Below are positions 35,216-44,304 of a DNA stretch of 64,000 nucleotides, piece after piece. Below the pieces are notes generated by a model. That model had not been told where the DNA came from, ran no database searches, and saw only the letters and a list, made by a program, of their open reading frames with translations. Numbering within the stretch: position 1 is the first letter of the stretch; each line of letters starts with the position of its first letter. Source of the stretch: Fimbriiglobus ruber (GTDB lineage Bacteria > Planctomycetota > Planctomycetia > Gemmatales > Gemmataceae); assembly GCF_002197845.1 (NCBI RefSeq), contig NZ_NIDE01000017.1:124001-188000 (forward strand), read 5' to 3'. The position numbers were made by a program, and so were the translations under genes.

Positions 35216-36571
35216 TTGAAGCGTAGTCAAACCGTTTCCGGCTTGCTGCTCGTGGTACTACTGGCAGCCGGTTCCGTCGCCCCCGGCTGCCGCAAGAGCC
35301 AGGGACCGCCGCCCGCCCCGCCGGCCCCGGTCATTCCGATCAGTCACCCCGTCCAGCGCACGATTACGGACTTCGTCGAATACACCGGGCGGACCGACGC
35401 GGTCAACTCCCTCGGCGTCCGCGCCCGGGTGACCGGGTACATCACTCAGCTGCCGTTCAAGGAGGGGGCCGAGGTCAAGAAAGGCGACCTCCTCTACGAG
35501 ATCGACCCCCGGCCGTACAAGGCCCAACTCGACCAGGCCGAGGGCCAACTCGCCCTCGCCAAATCGCAACTCAAACTCGCCCAGGTGACGTACGACCGGT
35601 ACGCGGCCATCAAGGGGGCCGTCAGCGCGCAGGAACTCGACCAGTACAAGGCCCAGGTCGACCAGGCGGCCGCCCAGGTCGAGGCGACGCGGGCGAGCCT
35701 CGAAGTGTACAAGCTCAACCTGGAGTTCACCAAGGTCATCGCCGGGATCGACGGGCAGGTGAGCCGGCGCTACTACACGCTCGGCAACCTCGTGAACCAG
35801 GACCAGACGCTGCTCACGACGATCGTGTCCGTCGACCCCATACAGGCCTACTTCGACATGGACGAGCGGACGATCACCCAGATCCGGATGGCCATCAACG
35901 ACGGCCGGATCAAGCCCAAGGACTCGGCCGCCATCCCGGTCCTGATGGGCATTGAGGGCGATGAAGGGTTTCCCCGGCGTGGGACCATCGACTTCGTGAA
36001 TAACGTGGTGAACCCGTCCACGGGGACGATCGCGGTCCGCGGCGAATTCCCGAACCCCAAGCCCGAACACGGCCGCCGCCTGCTCTCGCCCGGCATGTTC
36101 GTCCGCATCCGCCTGCCGATCGGCGACCCGCACAACGCCTTGCTCGTCGTGGACCGCGCCCTCGGCACGGACCAGGGGCTGAAATACGCCTACGTCGTCG
36201 ACGCCGAACACAAGGTCCAGTACCGCCGGGTCAAGGTGGGCGCTCTCCAGGACGACGGGTTGCGGGTGATCGAGGACGGGCTGAAGCCGGACGACTGGGT
36301 TGTCGTGGGTGGGTTGCAACAGTTGCGGCCGAAGTCGGTGGCCGATACCGAACAGGTGGCCATGCCGACGCCGGGGGCGCCGACCTCGCAGGCGGAGGCG
36401 GAGGGCAGCGTCCCACAACCCGGGGCGAAACCGGCCGGAGCCCCAACGGCCGGCCCGCCTGCGAAACCGGCCCAACCCGGTACCCCGCCCACTCAACCCG
36501 GGAGCCCGCCTCCGCCCCCCGGGTCGGCCCCCAGCGCGAAATCGGCCCAGACCGGCGCGACCACGAAATAA
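35216..36571 (+). CDS. RND efflux periplasmic adaptor, lipoprotein (AcrA/MexA type)
   Basis: A 451-residue adaptor with a TTG start at 35216, preceded by GGAGGGG at ideal spacing. The signal ends in a lipobox (SVAPGC), so it is anchored to a membrane through Cys25. RARVTGYITQLPFKEGAEVK and LLYEIDPRPYKAQL are the lipoyl half-motif; an alpha-helical hairpin (LDQAEGQLALAKSQLKLAQV) follows. Then come beta-barrel and membrane-proximal segments (NPSTGTIAVRGEFPNP, LLSPGMFVRIRLPIG). The last 80 residues are a Pro/Ala/Gly-rich tail. It links the inner-membrane pump to the outer membrane. The first permease starts 12 bp downstream. No TolC-type gene is in the window. Confidence 0.93.
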   Translation: MKRSQTVSGLLLVVLLAAGSVAPGCRKSQGPPPAPPAPVIPISHPVQRTITDFVEYTGRTDAVNSLGVRARVTGYITQLPFKEGAEVKKGDLLYEIDPRPYKAQLDQAEGQLALAKSQLKLAQVTYDRYAAIKGAVSAQELDQYKAQVDQAAAQVEATRASLEVYKLNLEFTKVIAGIDGQVSRRYYTLGNLVNQDQTLLTTIVSVDPIQAYFDMDERTITQIRMAINDGRIKPKDSAAIPVLMGIEGDEGFPRRGTIDFVNNVVNPSTGTIAVRGEFPNPKPEHGRRLLSPGMFVRIRLPIGDPHNALLVVDRALGTDQGLKYAYVVDAEHKVQYRRVKVGALQDDGLRVIEDGLKPDDWVVVGGLQQLRPKSVADTEQVAMPTPGAPTSQAEAEGSVPQPGAKPAGAPTAGPPAKPAQPGTPPTQPGSPPPPPGSAPSAKSAQTGATTK

Positions 36572-36583
36572 GGTGCGCCGCAC

Positions 36584-39500
36584 ATGCTCTCGCGATTCTT
36601 TATCGACCGCCCGATCTTCGCGGCGGTCCTCTCGATCGTCATCACGCTGACCGGCGGCCTCGCGCTGCTCGTGCTGCCGGTCGCCCAGTACCCGGAAATC
36701 TCGCCGCCCTCGATCCAGGTGTCGATCACCTACCCCGGCGCCAGCGCCGCGGTGGTGGCCGACACCGTGGCCGCGCCGATCGAGCAGCAGGTCAACGGCG
36801 TACCCGGCATGCTGTACCAGTCGTCCCAGTCCGGGAACGACGGGTCGTACACACTGACCGTCACGTTCGAAGTCGGGACGAACCTGAACACCGCCCTGGT
36901 GATGGTCCAGAACCGGGTCCAGCTGGCCATGCCCCAGCTCCCGACCGAAGTGCAACTCCAGGGCATCACGATCCGAAAGAAGACGCCGGATATCCTGCTC
37001 GTCGTCAGCTTTTATTCGCCGGGCAACAGGTACGACGACCTCTACTTAAGCAACTTCGCGATGATTGCCGTCCGGGACGAATTACTCCGGGTGGACGGCG
37101 TCTCGGACATCAACATCTTCGGCGAGCGGGACTACAGCATCCGCGCGTGGCTCGACCCGCAGAAACTCGGCGCCCACAACCTCACCGCCATGGACGTGTC
37201 GGCCGCCATCCTGTCGCACAACATTGAGGCGGCCCCGGGGCAGATCGGTCAGCCGCCGCTGTCCCGCGGCGGCCTGGGGTTCCAGCTCCCCATCGACGCC
37301 CTCGGCCGGCTGAACGAGACGGAGCAGTTCGGGAGCATCATCGTCAAGACCGGCTCCATGTCCGCCCCGCCGGCGTTCGCTCAAATCACAGCCAGTGCCC
37401 CCGCGGCAGCGCCGAACGTCGGATCAGGCGGCGGGGGTTCGACGGGCGGGGCGGCCACCAACACCCGGATGGGCACCGGCACCAACTCCGGCTCGAGCAT
37501 GTTGAACAGCCCGCTGGCCAGCCAGCTCGGGCTGACCAGTCAAAACCCGTCGATGGCGGTCGGCACCAGTGCGAGCGGATTCAGTGCACCGGGCGCCAGC
37601 ACGACGCCCTTTTCGACCAGTGGCGGGGTCATGCCGGGCTCGCTGGGCGTCAACGCAACGGGCGGGGCCAGCGCCTCCGGCGGGTCTTCGTCCGGCGGCG
37701 GATCGTCGGGCGGGTCTTCGAGCGGTGGCGGTAGCTCGAGCAGCACCGGGACAAGTACAGACCTCTTCAGCACTCAGGCCCCGGCGAATTCGTCGATGAC
37801 CTCGGACATGTCCGGTACGGCCGGCGGCTCCCCGGGTTCCTCCGGCGGCGGTTCGACGAGTACGACACCCGTCACCGGCGGAATGGTCGGGCCGAACGCG
37901 CTCAAGGGCGGGAGCCTGGAGCAGTCGCCGTGGCCGGCGGCCGGGATCGTCCGCCTCCGCGACGTGGCCCGGCTCGAACTCGGGGCCCAGAACTACAACA
38001 ACGGCGCGACGCTCGACGGCGGCCCGTCCGTCGGCCTCGCCATCCACCTCCTGCCCGGGTCGAACGCCCTCGCCACCGCCGACCGGGTCCAGGCGAAAAT
38101 GGAGGAGCTGAAGCCCCGGTTCCCCGACGGGGTGGATTACAAGGTCGTGTACGACACGACGCCGTTCATCCGCGAATCGGTGGACGACGTCGTCCGGACG
38201 TTGTTCGAAGCGGTCGGCCTCGTGGCGGTGGTGGTCCTCATCTTCCTGCAGAACTGGCGGGCGGCGGTCATCCCGCTGATCGCCGTCCCGGTCGCCATCC
38301 TCGGCACGTTCGCCGTCATGTTCGCCCTCGGCTTCAGCCTGAACAACATCTCCCTCTTCGGGCTGGTGCTGGCCATCGGGATCGTCGTCGACGACGCGAT
38401 CGTGGTCGTCGAGAACGTCGAGCGGTGGCTGGAGAAAGGACTCCAGCCGCGGGAGGCCGCGTACAAGGCGATGGAGGAAGTGACCGGGCCGATCGCCGCG
38501 ATTGCTCTGGTTCTCTGCGCGGTATTCATCCCGTGTGCGTTCGTCGGCGGGATCACGGGCCAGTTCTTCCGCCAGTTCGCGGTGACCATTACGGCGTCGA
38601 CCATCTTCTCGGCGATCAACTCGCTCACCCTGAGCCCGGCCCTGGCCGCCATCCTGATGCGGCCGCGGGAACACGGCGACCGGGCGACCCGAATCCTCGA
38701 CGTCCTCCTGGGGTGGTTCTTCCGCCTGTTCAACTGGGGCTTCGAGACGGGCACGAACGTGTACGCCCGCGTCATCGGCTGGCTGCTCCGCGTCAGTCTG
38801 ATCGTCCTGATCCTTTACGGCGTCCTGCTCGGGCTCACGTACTGGGTGTTCCAGAAAGCCCCGACCGGGTTCGTCCCGGACCAGGACCAGGGCCGGCTCA
38901 TCGTCAGCGTCCAGCTACCGGACTCGGCCTCGCTCCAGCGGACGCAAGTGGTTATGGCCCAGGTGGAGAAGATCGCGATGGAGACGAAGGGCGTGGCCCA
39001 CGCGACGTCGGCCGCCGGGATGTCCCTGCTGCTGTCCGCGAACAGCTCGAACTTCGCCACCGTGTTCGTCATCCTCGACCCGTTCAGCGCCCGCCGCGAC
39101 CCGAATCTGTCCGCCGACGCGATCATGGCGCAGCTGCGGACCCGGTACGCCAAGGAGGTCCGGGGGGCGGACGTGAAACTGTTCGGGGCGCCGCCGATCC
39201 CCGGCTTGAGCGTGGCCAGCGGCTTCAAAATCATGGTGCAGGACCGGGGCGACCTCGGCCTGCCGTCCCTCCAAAAGCAGACCGACGACCTGGTCGGCAA
39301 GCTCCAGAACGACCCGGCCGTCGTCGGCACGCTCACACAGTTCCGGTCCAAGACGCCGCAACTGTACATGGACCTCGACCGGGCCAAGGTTCAGGCGCTC
39401 GGCGTGCCGTTGAACGACGTCAACCAGACCATGCAGATTTATCTGGGGTCGCTGTACGTCAACAGCTTCAACGACTTCGGCCGACACTGGCAGGTGACCG

Positions 39501-40558
39501 TGCAGGCCGAGGGGAAGTTCCGGAGCCGGACGGAGGACATCGGACTCCTTCAGGTGCGCAACCAGTGGGGGGAAATGGTTCCGCTCGGGACGCTGGTCAA
39601 GATGCGCGAGATCAACGGCCCGGTCTCGGTCAACCGCTACAACCTGTATACGGCCGCCGCGGTCACGGGGAACGTCAGGCCGGACGTCAGCTCGGGGGAC
39701 GCCATCCGTAACGTCAACACCGCGGCCGATCAGGTGCTGTCGCGGACCGCGGGGACCGAGTGGACGGAACTGATGTTCCTCCAGATCAGGGCCGGGAACA
39801 CGGCCATTTTCGTGTTCCTGCTGGCGGTCGTGTTCGTCTTTTTGGCCCTGGCCGCCCTGTACGAAAGCTGGGCGCTGCCGATGGCCGTCATCCTCGTCGT
39901 CCCCCTCTGCCTGCTCTGCTCGGTCGGCGGGGTGATGCTGTCGCACAAGGCGGTCGACATCTTCGTGCAGATCGGCCTGGTCGTGCTGGTCGGCTTGGCG
40001 TCCAAGAACGCCATCTTGATCGTCGAGTTCGCCCAGGTGCTGCGGCAACAAGGCAAGCCGCGGGACGAGGCGGCGGTGGAAGCGAGCCGGCTGCGGGTGC
40101 GGCCGATCCTGATGACGAGTCTGGCGTTCATCCTTGGCGTCGTCCCCCTGGTGATCGCCACCGGGGCCGGGGCCGAGATGCGGCAGTCGCTCGGGACGGC
40201 CGTCTTCTCCGGGATGCTCGGCGTCACCCTCTTCGGCCTCTTCCTGACGCCGGTCTTCTTCGACCTGATCCAACGGGTCGTCGACGCCAAGGTCTTCGAG
40301 TCCGGTGCCCCGCGGTGGGTGGGGTCCGCGGTGCTGGGGGCGGTACTCGGGCTGGTCACTGGTTACCTGATCGGGCAACTCTCCGGCGGCCACCACCTGC
40401 GGGCGCCGATCGCCGGGGCCGTGGCCGGCAGCGCGCTCGCCCTGATCGTCCCCTCACTTTGGCGCACGGTACGGCCGGGCAACGGTTCGCCCCCACCCCC
40501 GCCAGCGAAACGGCCGGCTGACTCGATCGGATCCCCGGACGGAGGGCCGCGCTCGTGA
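36584..40558 (+). CDS. RND/HAE-1 multidrug efflux permease with large Ser/Gly insertion
   Basis: A 1324-residue AcrB-like pump beginning MLSRFFIDRPIFA, with AAGGTG upstream. VLAIGIVVDDAIVVVENVER holds the proton-relay aspartates. ISLFGLVLAIG and the typical paired sets of membrane spans around 340-560 and 880-1040 (native numbering without the insert) are present. Between SIIVKTG (about residue 255) and IVRLRDVARLELGAQNY (about 453) lies an insertion of roughly 190 residues, rich in Ser, Gly and Thr (GGSSSGGGSSGGSSSGGGSS). AcrB has almost nothing at this place. The gene's stop overlaps the start of the second permease (GTGA). It probably exports drugs or lipids with the adaptor upstream. Confidence 0.93.
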   Translation: MLSRFFIDRPIFAAVLSIVITLTGGLALLVLPVAQYPEISPPSIQVSITYPGASAAVVADTVAAPIEQQVNGVPGMLYQSSQSGNDGSYTLTVTFEVGTNLNTALVMVQNRVQLAMPQLPTEVQLQGITIRKKTPDILLVVSFYSPGNRYDDLYLSNFAMIAVRDELLRVDGVSDINIFGERDYSIRAWLDPQKLGAHNLTAMDVSAAILSHNIEAAPGQIGQPPLSRGGLGFQLPIDALGRLNETEQFGSIIVKTGSMSAPPAFAQITASAPAAAPNVGSGGGGSTGGAATNTRMGTGTNSGSSMLNSPLASQLGLTSQNPSMAVGTSASGFSAPGASTTPFSTSGGVMPGSLGVNATGGASASGGSSSGGGSSGGSSSGGGSSSSTGTSTDLFSTQAPANSSMTSDMSGTAGGSPGSSGGGSTSTTPVTGGMVGPNALKGGSLEQSPWPAAGIVRLRDVARLELGAQNYNNGATLDGGPSVGLAIHLLPGSNALATADRVQAKMEELKPRFPDGVDYKVVYDTTPFIRESVDDVVRTLFEAVGLVAVVVLIFLQNWRAAVIPLIAVPVAILGTFAVMFALGFSLNNISLFGLVLAIGIVVDDAIVVVENVERWLEKGLQPREAAYKAMEEVTGPIAAIALVLCAVFIPCAFVGGITGQFFRQFAVTITASTIFSAINSLTLSPALAAILMRPREHGDRATRILDVLLGWFFRLFNWGFETGTNVYARVIGWLLRVSLIVLILYGVLLGLTYWVFQKAPTGFVPDQDQGRLIVSVQLPDSASLQRTQVVMAQVEKIAMETKGVAHATSAAGMSLLLSANSSNFATVFVILDPFSARRDPNLSADAIMAQLRTRYAKEVRGADVKLFGAPPIPGLSVASGFKIMVQDRGDLGLPSLQKQTDDLVGKLQNDPAVVGTLTQFRSKTPQLYMDLDRAKVQALGVPLNDVNQTMQIYLGSLYVNSFNDFGRHWQVTVQAEGKFRSRTEDIGLLQVRNQWGEMVPLGTLVKMREINGPVSVNRYNLYTAAAVTGNVRPDVSSGDAIRNVNTAADQVLSRTAGTEWTELMFLQIRAGNTAIFVFLLAVVFVFLALAALYESWALPMAVILVVPLCLLCSVGGVMLSHKAVDIFVQIGLVVLVGLASKNAILIVEFAQVLRQQGKPRDEAAVEASRLRVRPILMTSLAFILGVVPLVIATGAGAEMRQSLGTAVFSGMLGVTLFGLFLTPVFFDLIQRVVDAKVFESGAPRWVGSAVLGAVLGLVTGYLIGQLSGGHHLRAPIAGAVAGSALALIVPSLWRTVRPGNGSPPPPPAKRPADSIGSPDGGPRS

Positions 40559-43500
40559 TCTCGCGCTTTTTCATCGACCGCCCGATCTTCGCGTCGGTCT
40601 TGTCAATCATCATTACCCTGGCCGGCGCGGTGGCGGTGTTCAACCTGCCGATCGCCCAGTACCCGGACGTGACGCCGCCCACGGTCATCGTGACGGCCAT
40701 CTACCCCGGCGCGAACTCGTTAACGGTGCAGGACACGGTGGCCGCCCCGATCGAGGAGCAGGTCAGCGGGGTCGAGGGCATGATGTACATGTCTTCGCAG
40801 TGTACCAACGACGGGACGTACACCCTGACGGTCACGTTCAAGCTGGGCACCGATTCGGACATGGCCCAGGTACTCGTCCAGAACCGCGTGTCGCTCGCGC
40901 TGCCGGTCATTCCCGCGCTGGTCCAGCGGGAAGGGATCATGGTCAAGAAGCAGTCGCCGAACACGCTGATGATCGTGAACCTGATCGCGACCGACCAGGG
41001 CCACCCGGACACCTACCTGAGCAACTACGCGACGATCCAGATCAAGGACGAACTCGGTCGGCTCCCGGGCGTGGCCGGGATCTCGTACTACGGCCAGCGC
41101 GACTACAGCATGCGGGCCTGGCTGAACCCGAACAAGCTGGCGTCCCTGAACCTGACCGCGTCGGACGTGGTGAACGCGATCACCCAGCAGAACATCCAGG
41201 TGGCGGCCGGGCAGATCGGCCAGCAACCGGCCCCCAAGGGGCAGCAGTTCCAGCTCACGATTAACACCCAGGGCCGGTTGATCGACCCGGCCGAGTTCGC
41301 GGACATCATCATCAAGGTCGGCCAGGGCGGGTCGGCCGGCGCGAACGCCGCCCAGGCTTCGATGCAGACGAGTACCGGCGGCCAGTCGAGCACATCGGAC
41401 TCGTCGAGCCAGGCCGGGACCGCGAGTTCCCCGGTCGGGCAGGCCGCCAGCATCGTCCGCCTCCGCGACGTGGCCCGGGTCGAACTCGGGGCCCAGCAGT
41501 ACGACCAGACGGCCACGCTGGACGGCAAGCCGTCGGTCGCCATGTCGATCTACGGGCTGCCCGGCGCGAACGCGCTGGACACGGCCAAGGGCGTGTACGC
41601 CAAGATGGAGGACATGAAGAAGCGATTCCCGGAGGGGATCGATTACAAGATCGTCTACGACACCACGCCGTTCGTCCGCCAGTCGGTCGACGAGGTGTTC
41701 AACACGCTCCGCGACGCGACGATCTTGGTCGCCCTGGTCGTCTTGCTCTTCCTGCAGAACTGGCGGGCGGCGATCATCCCGCTCATCGCCGTCCCGGTCG
41801 CGATCGTCGGCACGTTCGCCGCCATGGCCGCCCTGGGCTTCAGCCTGAACAACCTGTCGCTGTTCGGCCTGGTGCTGGCCATCGGGATCGTGGTGGACGA
41901 CGCGATCGTGGTCGTCGAAAACGTCGAGCGGTGGCTCGAAAAGGGTGAGGAGCCGAAGGAGGCCGCCCGGAAGGCGATGGACGAAGTGACGGGGCCGGTC
42001 ATCGCGATCGCCCTGGTATTGTCCGCGGTGTTCGTCCCGTGTGCGTTCATCAGCGGGATCACCGGCCAGTTCTTCCGCCAGTTCGCCATCACCATCGCCG
42101 TCTCGACCCTGATCTCGGCCTTCAACTCGCTCACCCTGAGCCCGGCGCTGGCCGCCCTTCTCCTCAAGAAAAAGGGCGAGGGCCGCGACCCCGTTACCCG
42201 GTTACTCGACGGCGCCCTCGGGTGGTTCTTCCGGCTATTCAACAAGGGCTTCGGGGCGGTCACGGAGGGGTACGCCCGGGTCGTCCAGATCTTCCTCCGC
42301 ATCAGTCTGATCGTGCTGTTGGTGTACGCCGGGCTCCTGGCCATGACGTATTGGGAATTCACCACCACGCCGACCGGCTTCGTCCCCCAGCAGGACAAGG
42401 GCTACCTCCTGCTCAACGTCCAGCTCCCGGACTCGGCGTCCGTCGAACGCACCCAGGGGTTGATGGCCCGGATCGAAAAAATCGCCCTCGAAACCGACGG
42501 CGTCGCCAACACGGTCGCGATTTCGGGGCAGTCGCTGATTCTGAACGCGAACACGCCGAACCTCGGGTCCGTGTACGTCGTGCTTAAACCGTTCGCGCAG
42601 CGGGGCGGCAAACTGTCGGCCGACGCGATCGCCGCCGCCCTCGAAACGAAGTGCCGGCAGGACGTCCGCGGGGCCACGGTCACGGTGTTCGGGGCGCCGC
42701 CGATCGAGGGGCTGGGGACGACGGGCGGGTTCAAGCTCGTCGTCGAAGACCGCGGGAACACGGGGATCGGGGAACTCCAGCGAGTGACCGATCAGATCGT
42801 GGCCGACGGGAACGGGACGCTGGGCTTGCAGCGGCTCTTCAGCAGCACCCGGGCCGACACGCCCTGGCTCTACCTCGCGATCGACCGGACCAAGTGCGAC
42901 GTCCTCGGCGTGCCGGTCTCGGAGGTGTTCAACGCGCTGCAGTACAACCTCGGGTCGTACTACGTGAACAACTTCAACGAGTTCGGTCGGAACTGGCAGG
43001 TGAACGTCCAGGCCGACCCGAAGTTCCGCGACCGCGTCCGCGACATCCGCCAGCTCCAGGTTCGGAACAACCAGGGCCGCATGTTCCCGCTCGGGACCGT
43101 GCTGTCCGTCCGCGACACGAGCGGGCCTGTGATGGTCCTCCGGTACAACATGTATTCCGCCTCGACGGTCACGGGGACGACGGCCCCGGGCACCAGTTCG
43201 GGGCAGGCCGTCGACCTCATGCAAGGGATCGCGGGCCGGAGCCTCTCGCAGTCGATGGCGGTCGAGTGGACCGAACTCACCTTCCTGCAAAACCAGGCCG
43301 GCGACACGGCTCTTTATGCGTTCGCCCTGGCGGTCGTGTTCGTCTTCTTGGTGCTGGCCGCCCAGTACGAGAGTTGGAAGCTGCCGCTGGCCGTGATCCT
43401 AGTGGTGCCGCTCTGTTTGCTGTGCGCGGTGATCGGGGTGAACCTTGCGGGCACGGAAGTGACGATCTTCACCCAGATCGGGTTCATCGTGCTGGTCGGG

Positions 43501-44001
43501 TTGGCATCCAAGAATGCGATCCTGATCGTCGAGTTCGCCAAGCAGCGGCAGGAGGCGGGCGTCGAACGGCGGGAGGCGGCGGTGGAGGCGAGCCGGCTGC
43601 GGCTGCGGCCGATCCTGATGACCAGCCTGGCGTTCATCCTCGGCGTCGTCCCGCTGGTCATCGCGACCGGGGCTGGGGCCGAGATGCGGCAGTCGCTCGG
43701 TACGGCCGTGTTCGCCGGGATGATCGGCGTGACCGGGTTCGGACTACTACTGACGCCAGTATTCTTCTCGGTGATCCAGTCGTTCGGGAGCCCGCCCGTG
43801 CCCGTCGGTGAGCAACACAAGGACGAAAACGGCGGGGCCGTGAAGGAAGACAAGCCCTCCGGGAACACGCAAGCTCAGCCGCAGGCGCAGGACGGAAAGG
43901 CAGGGGAAGACGGAAAGCCGAAGGACGCAGCGCACTCGGACGGCGCGTCCAAGCCCCGGGAGGAAGACCCGTCTGGGAACAAACAGAGTGCCCCGGGGTA
44001 A
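40555..44001 (+). CDS. Second RND/HAE-1 efflux permease of the operon
   Basis: A 1148-residue AcrB-like permease starting with GTG at 40555, overlapping the upstream stop by 4 bp. Features are ISRFFIDRPIFASVLSI, the relay VVDDAIVVVENVER, FVGGITGQFFRQ-equivalent FISGITGQFFRQFA and the C-terminal FILGVVPLVIATGAGAEM. A shorter low-complexity insertion of about 45 residues (Ser/Gln/Thr-rich) falls at the same position as the longer one in the first permease, before IVRLRDVARVELG. The C-terminal 70 residues are a charged Lys/Glu/Gln tail. Two permeases with one adaptor suggest a heteromeric pump such as MdtBC, which is inference. Confidence 0.93.
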   Translation: MISRFFIDRPIFASVLSIIITLAGAVAVFNLPIAQYPDVTPPTVIVTAIYPGANSLTVQDTVAAPIEEQVSGVEGMMYMSSQCTNDGTYTLTVTFKLGTDSDMAQVLVQNRVSLALPVIPALVQREGIMVKKQSPNTLMIVNLIATDQGHPDTYLSNYATIQIKDELGRLPGVAGISYYGQRDYSMRAWLNPNKLASLNLTASDVVNAITQQNIQVAAGQIGQQPAPKGQQFQLTINTQGRLIDPAEFADIIIKVGQGGSAGANAAQASMQTSTGGQSSTSDSSSQAGTASSPVGQAASIVRLRDVARVELGAQQYDQTATLDGKPSVAMSIYGLPGANALDTAKGVYAKMEDMKKRFPEGIDYKIVYDTTPFVRQSVDEVFNTLRDATILVALVVLLFLQNWRAAIIPLIAVPVAIVGTFAAMAALGFSLNNLSLFGLVLAIGIVVDDAIVVVENVERWLEKGEEPKEAARKAMDEVTGPVIAIALVLSAVFVPCAFISGITGQFFRQFAITIAVSTLISAFNSLTLSPALAALLLKKKGEGRDPVTRLLDGALGWFFRLFNKGFGAVTEGYARVVQIFLRISLIVLLVYAGLLAMTYWEFTTTPTGFVPQQDKGYLLLNVQLPDSASVERTQGLMARIEKIALETDGVANTVAISGQSLILNANTPNLGSVYVVLKPFAQRGGKLSADAIAAALETKCRQDVRGATVTVFGAPPIEGLGTTGGFKLVVEDRGNTGIGELQRVTDQIVADGNGTLGLQRLFSSTRADTPWLYLAIDRTKCDVLGVPVSEVFNALQYNLGSYYVNNFNEFGRNWQVNVQADPKFRDRVRDIRQLQVRNNQGRMFPLGTVLSVRDTSGPVMVLRYNMYSASTVTGTTAPGTSSGQAVDLMQGIAGRSLSQSMAVEWTELTFLQNQAGDTALYAFALAVVFVFLVLAAQYESWKLPLAVILVVPLCLLCAVIGVNLAGTEVTIFTQIGFIVLVGLASKNAILIVEFAKQRQEAGVERREAAVEASRLRLRPILMTSLAFILGVVPLVIATGAGAEMRQSLGTAVFAGMIGVTGFGLLLTPVFFSVIQSFGSPPVPVGEQHKDENGGAVKEDKPSGNTQAQPQAQDGKAGEDGKPKDAAHSDGASKPREEDPSGNKQSAPG

Positions 44002-44015
44002 GGCGGGTCGCCCTT

Positions 44016-44304
44016 TGTGGCTAAATGGATTTGTCTAATTCCGCTCCCTGCCTGGGCGCTCGGCGCGGGTCTCCGACCCCGCCGTTCGGCCCGACCGCAG
44101 GTCTCCTCTTTCCACCCCCCACGAGACACCGACCGAATGGGCACGCGTCTGGGGCGGGGCACGCGCCGTGGTACGGGAGACCTGCGGTCGGGCCGAACGG
44201 CGGGGTCGGAGACCCGCGCCGAGCGAGAGCGACGGACTTTCTATTCTTGCTCCGTTCTTATCTCTCTGTGCCCTCTGTGTCCTCTGTGGCTAAATGGATT
44301 TGTC
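44016..44304. repeat. 50-bp perfect inverted repeat with flanking 20-bp direct repeats
   Basis: The arms 44057-44106 and 44176-44225 are perfectly complementary over 50 bp (each begins or ends with CGCTCGGCGCGGGTCTCCG and its complement), with 69 bp between. TGTGGCTAAATGGATTTGTC occurs at 44016-44035 and again at 44285-44304, the second copy overlapping the last codons of the gene on the minus strand. CTCTGTGTCCTCTGTGGCT lies just before the right copy. The structure could fold into a giant hairpin or be a repetitive mobile element. No gene lies inside. Confidence 0.85.

Noticed and set aside
35258-36955. A 565-codon open frame opposite the RND adaptor
   Set aside because: Antisense frames stay open by chance in GC-rich genes. 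Its composition is His/Arg/Gly-rich, it has no ribosome-binding site, and the plus-strand gene is clear.
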